A program made the translations under genes and the position numbers. This document shows, in pieces, positions 1-8,900 of a stretch of 64,000 nucleotides of DNA. The notes beneath the pieces were generated by a model. It was given only the letters and a program-made list of their open reading frames with translations. It did no database searches and was not told where the DNA came from. Source of the DNA: Cristatella mucedo (taxonomy: Eukaryota; Bryozoa; Phylactolaemata; Cristatellidae); assembly GCA_009760855.2 (NCBI GenBank), contig WPIO01000177.1, positions 1 through 64,000 on the forward strand. Reading direction: 5' to 3'. Numbering within the stretch: position 1 is the first letter of the stretch; each line of letters begins with the position of its first letter.

Positions 1-196
1 TAACGAAGCCAATAAAGATTTCGTTACACTGACATTCTAGTTATTACATCTTCTTTTTAAGTTCGTCCTCGAAGTTTAATCATTTCGTTACTATATATTT
101 CTTCTTGACTCGCACCTCTCGCAAAAAGATTGCTCAATAATATTGCGCTTTCTGCTTTATAGTCACATGTTTTACGACCACCAACTCTTGAAGCTT

Positions 197-970
197 CTAC
201 TTTTTTTTTATGTCTCTCTTTAAATCTTCGCTATAACTAACACCTCCTTTCTCTACAAGTTCTTTTCCTTTATTAAGATAGTCCAATCTGTTTTTAACTT
301 CTGAATTTTGTACTTTTGCAACTGCTACAGTTATTGAAACAGCTAAACCAACTGTTCCTATTACACTTGCTATGCTAGCAATTATAGCTGGAATAGCAGG
401 TAGAAATCCTCCTCTCATTTCAAGAAAGTTCTTCTTCCAAGCTATTGGATCAAGTTGTGTTGCATCCCAAGAACCTTCTTCTTCTCCAAATGTTTCAGAT
501 AAACAACTTACTAGGGTTTTGATACCAATCGCTATTTGATTTTTTCAGCTTCTAATAATATTTCATTAATGTAAAAACCTACTTCCAAACTTTCAACCAT
601 TTTCGAGAGTCCTTCTTTTTTTATCTGACATCGTTTTCCAGAAGACTTGACCATACTTACCAGAAGATATATCATCAACAATTTCTTTTATAAACAAACC
701 AACATCTACTATCCCTGTTACTCCTGATAGAAATCCTCCAAGAGCTTTAGTAGCTGTTCCAATAACTTTAAAGGATTGTAAGACTTTTGGAACGATCTTT
801 GCGATTTTGTTTGAGGCTTGTAAGGATAGCTTCATGGCAACTTTAGGAACTATTTTTATAACCGCTTTCGAACCTACTTCTGTCGCTGTTGTAATACCAG
901 ACACAACTTCTTTAGTTGTATCAACTCCTTCTTTTATACTCTCAACTCCTTTACCTTTTTTATTCTTCAT
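197..970 (-). pseudogene. pX-like minor core/membrane-active protein, broken
   Basis: Two open stretches (970-593 and 418-197) lie in the same frame, and the DNA between them is open only in another frame, so two compensating frame breaks near 595 and 545 are likely. The first part (125 aa) is Val/Lys-rich with amphipathic segments and reads as an internal core protein. The second part begins MRGGFLPAIPAIIASIAS, a Gly-Gly-led hydrophobic stretch followed by a charged tail ending in KKK. That arrangement resembles the hydrophobic segment of adenovirus/adintovirus pX-type proteins. The start at 970 shares a 12-bp spacer with the divergent fibre-like gene at 983. The breaks sit beside short A runs (about 545 and 595). 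Homology is judged by eye from pattern only. An intron instead of two indels cannot be excluded. Confidence 0.5.
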
Positions 971-982
971 ATATATAAGTAA
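971..982. promoter_or_regulatory. Twelve-base divergent promoter
   Basis: The interval between the ATG of the minus-strand pX-like gene (970) and the ATG of the plus-strand fibre-like gene (983) is only about 12 bp and consists of TATATATAAGTAA-type sequence. A TATA-like core therefore sits directly against the start codon of both genes. It matches the start-proximal motif seen across this block. Confidence 0.5.
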
Positions 983-1846
983 ATGGAAAAAGTTAGAAAG
1001 ATTAATGGTCGTATATGGTCGAATCTGAATGCAAATGGAAATAGAATAACTAATTTAGGCTATCCTCTTAATGAAGGTGATGCAATAAACCTGAGTTATT
1101 GTCTTAGTCCAAACTTTGGAGGAAGCATGGCTACTAATGTCGTGGGCGAGTTAGCAACTGTTTCAAGTATGTCTGGATCTCTTCCAAAGACTAATGCAAA
1201 GATGTCATCACAGTTAAATTGTAAGAATGTTTTTGGTATATCTGGAAACTCTGCTGACGGGACTGTATACAGTGATTTAAGGCCCTATAAAGTTATAAAC
1301 TATGGACTCCTAAAAAGTATGACACAAGTGTTTCAAGGTAAAGCAACAGCTAGTATGAATATGGGTGGAAAGAGTATTACTAACTTAAAAGACTCTGACA
1401 CTGTAACGAAACAATATATAGATAATAAAAAACAAATAGCATTTAGATATTTTGGAGTAAGTTCAGATACTTATCCAAACGTATTCTATCTCGATATGCT
1501 CGATTTGAATATCACTGCTAATGGAAGTACAGGATTTCAACTACAAAAATTAACACCAGGAGATATGCCAATTATTGATCAAGGAACATCAACAATAGTT
1601 GGATATGCAACTAACCTTAAAACATTCTTTCCTGGGATATTACCTAACTTTCAAATGGTTAGCGGGGTTATGTACGCAACTGATAAAACGAATTCATACG
1701 TAGAACTAACTAGTGAATCGCCATACGGAGTTACTGGCACTCTAGTTTTAATAATTAATATAGATGGAACATGTAAGTATGCTATAGATAAATTTACTGT
1801 TGCAAGTGGAATAACATATATTGATTTTCTTTTTACTATAGTATAG
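983..1846 (+). CDS. Fibre-like protein 1 (tail-fibre type repeats)
   Basis: A 287-aa protein. The N-terminal part (about residues 15-40) has LNANGNRITNLGYPLNEGDA, and a second unit near residues 125-155 has MNMGGKSITNL followed by VTKQYID. This L-x-M-N-G-x-x-I-x-x-L...DA...YxD pattern is the repeat seen in phage and large-virus tail-fibre shafts, which trimerise as beta-spirals. The C-terminal 130 residues are Ser/Thr/Gly-rich and beta-prone with no repeat, so they may form a receptor-binding head. The stop overlaps a TATAGTATAG motif just before the next gene. The start is chosen because TATATATAAG lies a few bases upstream. A role as attachment fibre is inference; no family name is assigned. 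Confidence 0.6.
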   Translation: MEKVRKINGRIWSNLNANGNRITNLGYPLNEGDAINLSYCLSPNFGGSMATNVVGELATVSSMSGSLPKTNAKMSSQLNCKNVFGISGNSADGTVYSDLRPYKVINYGLLKSMTQVFQGKATASMNMGGKSITNLKDSDTVTKQYIDNKKQIAFRYFGVSSDTYPNVFYLDMLDLNITANGSTGFQLQKLTPGDMPIIDQGTSTIVGYATNLKTFFPGILPNFQMVSGVMYATDKTNSYVELTSESPYGVTGTLVLIINIDGTCKYAIDKFTVASGITYIDFLFTIV

Positions 1847-1848
1847 AA

Positions 1849-2722
1849 ATGTTTAGACCCAAAAGAAGAGGAATTGGTGTAGCAAATTATATTAAAAAAA
1901 GTGGTGATGTACTTACAGGTAGTTTAAGTATGAATGGAAATCTGATAAAGGATTTAGGCGATCCTGTTGACTCTACAGATGCTGTAAATAGAAAGTATAT
2001 AGACACCAATTTCGTTACTAAAGTATCAAGAGGAACTACAGCAGATGGGGATATAGACATGAAGAATCATAAGTTGGTAGAACTAGCAAATCCAGTAAAC
2101 CCTAGCGATGCTGCAACTAAAGATTATGCAGATACTAAGCTATCAAAAACTGGTGGAACTATTAATGGAACACTAACTGTAAATGGAAATGTATCTGTTG
2201 CAGGACCTCCTACTTCTGATAATGATATTCCAAATAAATCGTATATGGACTCTAACTTCCTTAAACTAACTGGCGAAACTCTTAATGGAAATTTAGATAT
2301 GAATGGGTACTCTATCTTCTTAGAAAATGATCCTGTTAATCCTACAGATGGAGTAAACCTTAACTATCTAAATAGAGTATCAGATGGAAATATCGCTATA
2401 GTTCGTTTTAAAGCAACAGTTGATGGGTCTTTAACAACAGATCTATATTCAAGAACAATTAGTGGTAGATGGATATCTACTTTAGGTAATGTCACTATTC
2501 CTAGGGGTTTGTTTGTTGTTACAACGACATACGAATACTCTATAGGTAAAAGAGGTATATTACAACCTCTTCCAGCAACTATGATACCGTTAAGAGACCA
2601 GTTATACGGCAGTTACATGCTAGACGAAAATAAAAAAACTTGTTCAGTCGTCCGGTTTTATATCTGGCGCAAATTTGTTTGATAGAGAATTAAATATAAT
2701 TGTTTATATAGCAATATCCTAA
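1849..2722 (+). CDS. Fibre-like protein 2, C-terminus probably frameshifted
   Basis: Open for 277 aa (to 2,682). This copy has the clearest shaft: about four units, e.g. MNGNLIKDLGDPVDSTDA, NPVNPSDAATKDYADTKL and LDMNGYSIFLENDPVNPTDG, over residues 15-180. A beta-rich head follows. Near 2,632-2,645, after a run of seven A, the reading appears to jump frame: another frame stays open to TAA at 2,720-2,722, one base before the ATG of the next gene. The preceding gene pair has the same tight spacing, which supports the longer end. The start follows a TATAGAA motif that overlaps the stop of gene 1. Annotated as a fibre homologue of its neighbours; the frame break could be decay or a homopolymer sequencing error. 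Confidence 0.6.
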
Positions 2723-2723
2723 A

Positions 2724-3701
2724 ATGCTCAGCAGAAGATTATTAGAGATGAATGGAACTTTAAATCTCGGTAAAAATATAATAACAAATGTTGGTTATAA
2801 TATTAGCGAGTTAGATGTTGTAAATATAACGTTTTCAGATAATAATTATATTAGAATCGACTCTGATGACATTGTAAGAGGAGATTTATCTGCTAGGTCA
2901 AAAAAATATGTGAATTTAAGTAATCCTGTTAATGGAAGTGATTCATCTACACAACAGTATCTTGATACGAAAACTGGAACAGAAGGATCTCAAGTAATAG
3001 AGGGGAGTCTAGAAGTAGATAGATTAATTGCTAATAATACAACTGATTTTTCTTACACAAAAGAAAGAGCTTATAACACATTTTTAAAATCAAAAGGACA
3101 GTACAATCATGACTCATTGATAGTAGAAGGACGAATAGGAGTTAAAAGTGTTATTAATCTATCTGAGAATACTGGAGAAATTTGTTTAGCAAAGCTATCT
3201 GATATTAACTTAAAAAAGCCATTATATAGCAAGATAAGAATAAGTATAAAAGATATTGATAAAATAAACGATGATAGAACAAATATTATTGATGATGATA
3301 GTGATTATACGATTTATGGAAAAACAACTGAAGATGATTACTTTCTAAAAGATGATAATCGAATAAGCTATAAGAATACTACGGCAACAGTGTCAATAAG
3401 TATATACAACCAATCCACGGGTTCTAGTACTATACTTACGAACTACTATCATAAATTCTACTCGCCGAACTTTCTCCCATCTAATTTAATCAATATACAG
3501 TACTATGCTGTTGAAGATGATTATATGCTATTGTTAACTAACTCCATATCAAACTTTGCTATAATGAAAGAAAGCGATAAAAAAATAGTATCATTTGATG
3601 TTACTTATCCAATTCTTAATTATGAAGGTTTTACAACACCAAATGATTTAGATTTTATTGAAATTGGTTTAGTTAAACACGCTAGACTAGCAAATGCTTA
3701 G
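2724..3701 (+). CDS. Fibre-like protein 3
   Basis: A 325-aa protein. It starts with MNGTLNLGKNIITNVGYN, a degenerate shaft unit, followed by NLSNPVNGSDSSTQQYLDT around residues 70-90. The shaft is shorter and less regular than in gene 2, and the C-terminal 200 residues are Asp/Ile/Asn-rich and unrelated to the heads of genes 1 and 2. TTTATATAG lies about 13 bases upstream of the ATG, and the preceding gene stops one base before it. It ends head-to-head (3,701) with the minus-strand ORF ending at 3,698. The three paralogues with conserved shafts and divergent heads look like a receptor-diversification cassette, which is inference. Confidence 0.6.
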   Translation: MLSRRLLEMNGTLNLGKNIITNVGYNISELDVVNITFSDNNYIRIDSDDIVRGDLSARSKKYVNLSNPVNGSDSSTQQYLDTKTGTEGSQVIEGSLEVDRLIANNTTDFSYTKERAYNTFLKSKGQYNHDSLIVEGRIGVKSVINLSENTGEICLAKLSDINLKKPLYSKIRISIKDIDKINDDRTNIIDDDSDYTIYGKTTEDDYFLKDDNRISYKNTTATVSISIYNQSTGSSTILTNYYHKFYSPNFLPSNLINIQYYAVEDDYMLLLTNSISNFAIMKESDKKIVSFDVTYPILNYEGFTTPNDLDFIEIGLVKHARLANA

Positions 3702-4081
3702 ATTCGCCAATCCATAGTCTCCTTAATAAACTCTTCTGGAAGTTCTATTTCTTTTCCTTGATCTATTTCTTTTCCTATTTGTTTTGTTAATTCTATTTTT
3801 TTAGAGTAAGCCTCTGATCTAATCTTATTTATTTTTTCTATTTTTAAGTCTTTAAGAAACTCTTCAAAGATTGAACCATCTCTAACTTTACTAAATATAT
3901 TTGCAATCTCTGGTTCAGAGTGGTTAATTCTTAATGCTTTGTATTCTATAACTAGTTTTACAGCTTCTAATAAAGTTGATCTAATGTCTTCAAATCTACA
4001 CATAGGATATGAACAAATCCTAAAATTTGGATTACCCTGAACTTCATTAAGGCAATCCTTGCTTCTCGTTTCAATAGTCAT
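3698..4081 (-). CDS. Unknown viral-block protein, 127 aa
   Basis: Intact ORF starting MTIETRSKDCLNEVQGN. The ATG is preceded on the minus strand by ATATTATAGAA, the block's start-proximal motif. The N-terminal half carries four Cys residues (positions about 10-30: SKDC, ICSYPMC), which could form a small metal site. The C-terminal half is Lys/Glu-rich and predicted helical (residues 75-115), possibly a coiled coil. I recognise no family. It converges with fibre gene 3, overlapping by four bases. Confidence 0.5.
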   Translation of the reverse strand: MTIETRSKDCLNEVQGNPNFRICSYPMCRFEDIRSTLLEAVKLVIEYKALRINHSEPEIANIFSKVRDGSIFEEFLKDLKIEKINKIRSEAYSKKIELTKQIGKEIDQGKEIELPEEFIKETMDWRI

Positions 4082-4118
4082 TTCTATAATATTGTTTATT
4101 TTGTTTTAATTAAATTAA

Positions 4119-4583
4119 CTATGCTTCTAGAGCTGCAGCAGTTGCCTTTTGCCTAGCACTTATTCCATCAGCTAGATCAGGAAGAACTGCATAACATTCA
4201 TCTTTAACAATTCAGGAGATATCTGGTTTAACTCCTGACACACCTGAAATAACTGTTGAGAGTGTTGGAAGTTGAGATGCGATCCACGTTGTGTAGCTAG
4301 AAATCTCAGAAGCATCGTCAAGAAGTGCGTCTACTTTAGACCTAACAGTAGATTCAAGATTAGCTGTTACATCAGTTAAGCCAGCTGTTATAATCTTTTG
4401 AGCTTCGATATCACATTCATCAAGATAAAACTTCTTAACAGAATTATCAGTCATAACTGAAATATCTGAATCAAGTGTTTGTTGATCATACGCAGTCATT
4501 CTTGACCTAACAAGATAATCAACGTATGATTTAAGGAGAGTAGCACTAGTAGCAAGGTTGGGGTCAGTAACATCGTTCTGCAT
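4119..4583 (-). pseudogene. Unknown helical viral-block protein with in-frame TGA
   Basis: Starts MQNDVTDPNLATSATLLKSY after TATATAGGAA and is open for 123 aa to a TGA at 4,212-4,214. The same frame stays open another 30 codons to TAG at 4,119-4,121 with coding-like composition (CYAVLPDLADGISARQK and an Ala-rich end). This suggests a premature or read-through stop in a protein of about 154 aa. It is helical, rich in Thr/Ser/Asp/Leu, with no recognised domain; a structural or minor virion role is possible but unsupported. Confidence 0.5.
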
Positions 4584-4606
4584 TTCCTATATAAAAAAAG
4601 AAAAAA

Positions 4607-4867
4607 TTAATCATTTTTTGTTTTTATATTGTCAAAATTACTATGAAAATTATCAAATGCTGCGGTATAATTTTTTTCTGCCTCTTTCAGCTTATCATAT
4701 TCATCGCAAATACCTAAAAGAAACGATATTGTTGGTTCACCTAGTTTAAAAATGTTTTTATAAAAATTTAGAGGAATGTAAAGGGTGTCATATTCAAAGC
4801 CACAACGCATTTTTGCAATTCTTAAAGCATATTCACAACAAAGAATTCTTGAAACTTTTTCGTCCAT
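4607..4867 (-). CDS. VSRIL-C module protein A, 86 aa
   Basis: Starts MDEKVSRILCCEYALRIAK and contains SFLLGICDEYDKL near the middle. The opening VSRIL-C motif and the following ICDE motif, about 45 residues apart, recur in the two next minus-strand genes (5,397 and 5,707). Preceded by AATATAGAAG. No known family is recognised; the paired Cys and conserved spacing suggest a small folded domain. The C-terminus is a charged, Asn/Lys-rich tail. Confidence 0.55.
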   Translation of the reverse strand: MDEKVSRILCCEYALRIAKMRCGFEYDTLYIPLNFYKNIFKLGEPTISFLLGICDEYDKLKEAEKNYTAAFDNFHSNFDNIKTKND

Positions 4868-4875
4868 CTTCTATA

Positions 4876-5397
4876 TTACAGTAAAGAAGATCTTAAATCC
4901 CAAGATTTATAGCTTATAAGTTCTGACTGTGCCATTAAATCGCGAGACTCTTCGTATAAATCGCAAGATTCTAACAATTTGGATAATTGATTGTCTCTTA
5001 GTTTAATAATATAATCATAAAAATTGGTTGGATAATAACTATAACAATAATACTTTTTTTCAAAGTCACATAAATGTATTGCTACATATCGAGTATCATA
5101 CGAAACAATCTTTGCAATTTTGTACTCAGTTTTTTCTAGTACTTCAGGCGATTCATCTTTTAGTTTTTTAAATTTTATAATTAAACTAGTAAGCCTTTCT
5201 TCACCACCTTCATGACTATAACCATGTTGTTTATTTACTCCACATTCATCACAAATCTCTAACAATCTGTTTAAAATATCACTACCTAAATTACCAACGC
5301 GTTCATAAATTCTTAAGGAATCTGGATATAGTGAATCTACGATTTTTTTAGTATAACCACAACAAAGAATTCTTGAAACTTTTTCGTCAAAATCCAT
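4876..5397 (-). CDS. VSRIL-C module protein B, two modules, 173 aa
   Basis: Starts MDFDEKVSRILCCGYTKKI, with LNRLLEICDECG ending the first module (about residues 1-55). A second, more diverged module follows from about residue 90: KIAKIVSYDTRYVAIHL, ending LSKLLESCDLYEE. The protein therefore looks like an internal duplication of the same domain found singly in its neighbours. The ATG is preceded by TTATATAGAA. It lies 8 bp upstream (in transcription order) of protein A. Function is unknown. Confidence 0.55.
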   Translation of the reverse strand: MDFDEKVSRILCCGYTKKIVDSLYPDSLRIYERVGNLGSDILNRLLEICDECGVNKQHGYSHEGGEERLTSLIIKFKKLKDESPEVLEKTEYKIAKIVSYDTRYVAIHLCDFEKKYYCYSYYPTNFYDYIIKLRDNQLSKLLESCDLYEESRDLMAQSELISYKSWDLRSSLL

Positions 5398-5431
5398 TTC
5401 TATATAAGACTTAAGAATTATTTTAATATAA

Positions 5432-5707
5432 CTAATTAATTTGTACTCCTTGTTTTGTTTTTGGTGTTTTTAATTTATTTGCTGCTTCTTCAAGCATCTC
5501 ATTTATCTTACTTCTACACTCCATTAGTTTGTCAGAAGCTTCACATATTTCTATAAGAATTCTAACAAACGAACTATCTAAATCTGGAATTAGTTTATCA
5601 AGAGAATGTTTAACTATACGTTGATCGTTTCCTTTTAGTTTTTGAAGACAGATCTTTAAAGCCATTTCCCTCGATTGATCACAGCTTAAAATTCTTGACA
5701 CGTCCAT
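5432..5707 (-). CDS. VSRIL-C module protein C, 92 aa
   Basis: I place the start at 5,707 (MDVSRILSCDQSREMALKI) because TATATAGAA directly precedes it and the opening then aligns with proteins A and B. An upstream in-frame ATG at 5,740 would overlap the stop of the acidic gene. The middle has SFVRILIEICEASDKL, matching the LL-ICDE motif of the family. The C-terminus is Lys-rich. Third member of a tandem family; function unknown. Confidence 0.55.
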   Translation of the reverse strand: MDVSRILSCDQSREMALKICLQKLKGNDQRIVKHSLDKLIPDLDSSFVRILIEICEASDKLMECRSKINEMLEEAANKLKTPKTKQGVQIN

Positions 5708-5736
5708 TTCTATATAGTTATAAATATTTTTATAAT

Positions 5737-5961
5737 TCACTTATAAAACGTAGATATATCATCAGCGCTACAAAAGGTGAAGTCCTCTTCAGCAGATTCA
5801 GATTCACATTCAGATTCGGATTCGGATTCGGATTCGGATTCGGATTCTGGTATGTAATCAGGATCATCAGAGTCTGTATCAGATGTTGATTCTGTATCTG
5901 TCATAGTTATATCTATAGAATCTTCTTCAACTTCTAAAAACTCTGGATTTTCGTTTTCCAT
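5737..5961 (-). CDS. Small highly acidic protein, Ser-Glu repeats
   Basis: A 74-aa ORF starting MENENPEFLEVEEDSIDIT, almost entirely Asp/Glu/Ser/Thr, with an uninterrupted Ser-Glu run encoded by a GGATTC-type hexanucleotide repeat (about 5,795-5,850). Preceded by ATTATAGAA. Such acidic proteins can mimic DNA or bind histones or basic core proteins, but nothing in the sequence proves that here. The repeat length is likely to vary between copies. Confidence 0.45.
   Translation of the reverse strand: MENENPEFLEVEEDSIDITMTDTESTSDTDSDDPDYIPESESESESESESECESESAEEDFTFCSADDISTFYK
5795..5850. repeat. Hexanucleotide repeat inside the acidic ORF
   Basis: GGATTC-type units repeat in frame with the Ser-Glu run of the acidic protein. 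The reading frame is kept because the unit is a multiple of three. Confidence 0.7.
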
Positions 5962-5996
5962 TTCTATAATAATAAAACTATTTATTTAATACTTAT

Positions 5997-8900
5997 TTAA
6001 TTTTCTATGCTAATATTACAAGTGCTACAATGACCCGCAGACTCTTTTATTCTATAATGCCCATAAGAATAACTATGAATACCACAATCTAACCAGTAGC
6101 GTTTTGACTCAAAAGCTGATAGTGCTCTTTTTTTAAGTTTCTTTGTAAGAATATTATGTTTATTTTGTGTCATTCTATAGAAGTCTCTATCAAGTGTTTC
6201 TTCAAAAGCAACAGTACTACCTTTTTTTATATAAATATCATTTGCTGTTGATAAACACTGACTATATTCATTATGGGTTATCTTTGAGTTCTTAATTACT
6301 TCTTTTGGAACACCCTTTGCTTTCATAATTGGTTTAGTAGAAGCAACGGAATATAGTTTTGGTCTTAAAGCAATGAATTCATCAATTTTTGCACCATCCA
6401 TTTCATCTTTGAACTTACCAAACTCGTCTTTATGAAACCAGTCTTTAATATCAATCATCTCTTTCTCAAAGTCTTCACTTTTAATATCAACAACTAATGA
6501 ATCAGTGTCAGTACACAATAAATTTAATCTATCATTAAACTTGGGTTTCAATGTGTCATAATAAAATCTTTGTATGTGTAATTTTGATAAATCAAGAATC
6601 GCAACACCTATAAACATTGGTTTATTTAGAAGTGTAGTTTTCTTTGAGTGTTCAAAGGCATCTAGTGTTTTATCAAAACATCTAATTTCTTTAAGTCTAG
6701 GATCTCTCATTAATTTATTGTATAATGAATCTTTCTTATCTGTTCCAGTATTTACTATTCTAACACACGTTCTGTTTTCCACATTCTCACACGTTTTTCC
6801 AAAGATTTGACACATGAAACCTTTGTACAAATTTCTTTTGAAACTATCACCTTTACGATCAAATTCAATCTTTTTCTCAGCACATATATCAATGAATGGT
6901 TTTGCCCAAGGTTCTTGATTAAATTTATATACTTTATGCATCTTAGTTGGTATCAGTCCTTTACTAACAACAAATTGAAAGTATCGGTAATGTGTCAAGT
7001 AATTAGTTTTATTATTAAAATCACAAATCAACTTTGGAACACTACTTGGACCTGATGAAAACTTTTGTTGATATCTTGAAAACTCAGAACTATCGACAAC
7101 TCTACTTTCAGGACAAAGAGGATAATCATTATGTAAATCATGTAGTTCATTTGGATACTCTAAATCACATAAGACAAATATTCCTGTTTTACCATCTTCA
7201 GGTAATGAAATTATTTTTTCAAGCGACCAGTTACTTAAATCATCTTCAATAGGTTCTGAAATAGGTAGACACCACATCATACCTGTTGGATATAAACTTG
7301 TTGCGTCCCAATACATAATGTGATTAGTATCACTAGCTTTACAAATCCTTTTACTGACTTGACAGACACCACCTCTTATCGATTCCTTAAACTTTTGATA
7401 TAGTTATAAATCCCCCTCTTTTTTACCTAATAGATTTATAGTAGTTTTTGTATAGAAAAAAGTACAAGACCACGCATAATGAGGTGCTGATAGGCAATGT
7501 GCTGGATCCAACTTAAACAATTCCATAAAACTGTTTCTGTATGCTTCATAGCAATCAGCAAGAAGTGTAACATCTGCATATAGATAAATATCATGATAAT
7601 CACCTAAATCTTTCATACCAAATAGTTTAAATACGTTTAACGCATGTTCATAGTCTTCAGTACTAATACCTTTATCAAAACTAAGTTTACTATTGAACGC
7701 TTTAATATCTGGAATCTTAGTCTCATTGAATTTATCAAATGAGTCCATATATTCATAAGGATAAACACCTTTTCTTGATATCATGTCTTTAAGAACTTTA
7801 ACATCAATGTCTGGATATAATCTTTTAAAGAGATCAATCGTAACATCAAAATTTGAATTCGCTTTCTTTAATGAAGTAACAATATCACTTAAACCATTAC
7901 TCATAAAATTAAAAGAATCCTTGAACTCAAAATCTTCAAATGACATTGACATATAATTTTCCATATTATGTGCGACAGGTTTACAATTAAGACTAAATGT
8001 TGACATTCCTTTTACAATCAAATGAGAATCATATCCTTTCAAATTATGAATAAATATGGGAAGCTTCCAACTAGTTTTTTCTTAAATCTAACAAGTGAAT
8101 TACAAAACTTATGTGCTGCTCCTCTAAATTTACCAGTGAAATGACAATGATCTCTTGATTTTATATTCACCTTTTCATTAATATCAAATTCACAATTACA
8201 CACCCAGCAACTCTTTGAATCATTGAATTGTCTACGAACGTCAGAATAAAAAATAATTGGTGCATCAGCTTGTTTTACTACCCTATCTTTCAACTCATTT
8301 GAAACATTAATTATAAATTCTAAAAGTAGTTCAACACAATTATTACCTCTGTTTAAAAATATACATGGTAATCCTCCATTTATATCATTATCTGTTAGCA
8401 CTTTTTCATTAATATCAAGAATAATTGCACATGAACCACATGGAACTTGTAGCATATTAGTGCATGCATCGCTACATTTACCTGTTGTTAATTTACTACT
8501 GCAGTAATTTGGTTTTAGATTATTAGATACAATACTTTCATAACAAATATCACATGTTTTAACATTCAAACTCTCAAAATCTGCATAACAAGTGTATGGA
8601 TTTTTAATTAATTTTGAATGGTCTCTAAAATTCAAAAGTGTGGTATCTTTTGTTTTTCCCGTTTTCTTATTTTCAACAATACCTGGCATTTTTAATTTAG
8701 AATAACTATAATTAAGGCCTTTACATAAAATTAAATGATTTTTAAAATCTTCCTCTGAAAATAACTTATCCATACATCTATGGCAATAAAACATTGATCC
8801 GCCTTTATTAGGTGTCCTACAGAGCACGCTGAAATTCTTTATTAATACATAATGACTTTTTTCAGATTTAGTTATCAATAAAAGATTAATATGTCTATCT

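Noticed and set aside
6574-7252. Plus-strand ORFs of 70-80 codons
   Set aside because: Antisense to the polymerase, whose motifs are clear on the minus strand.
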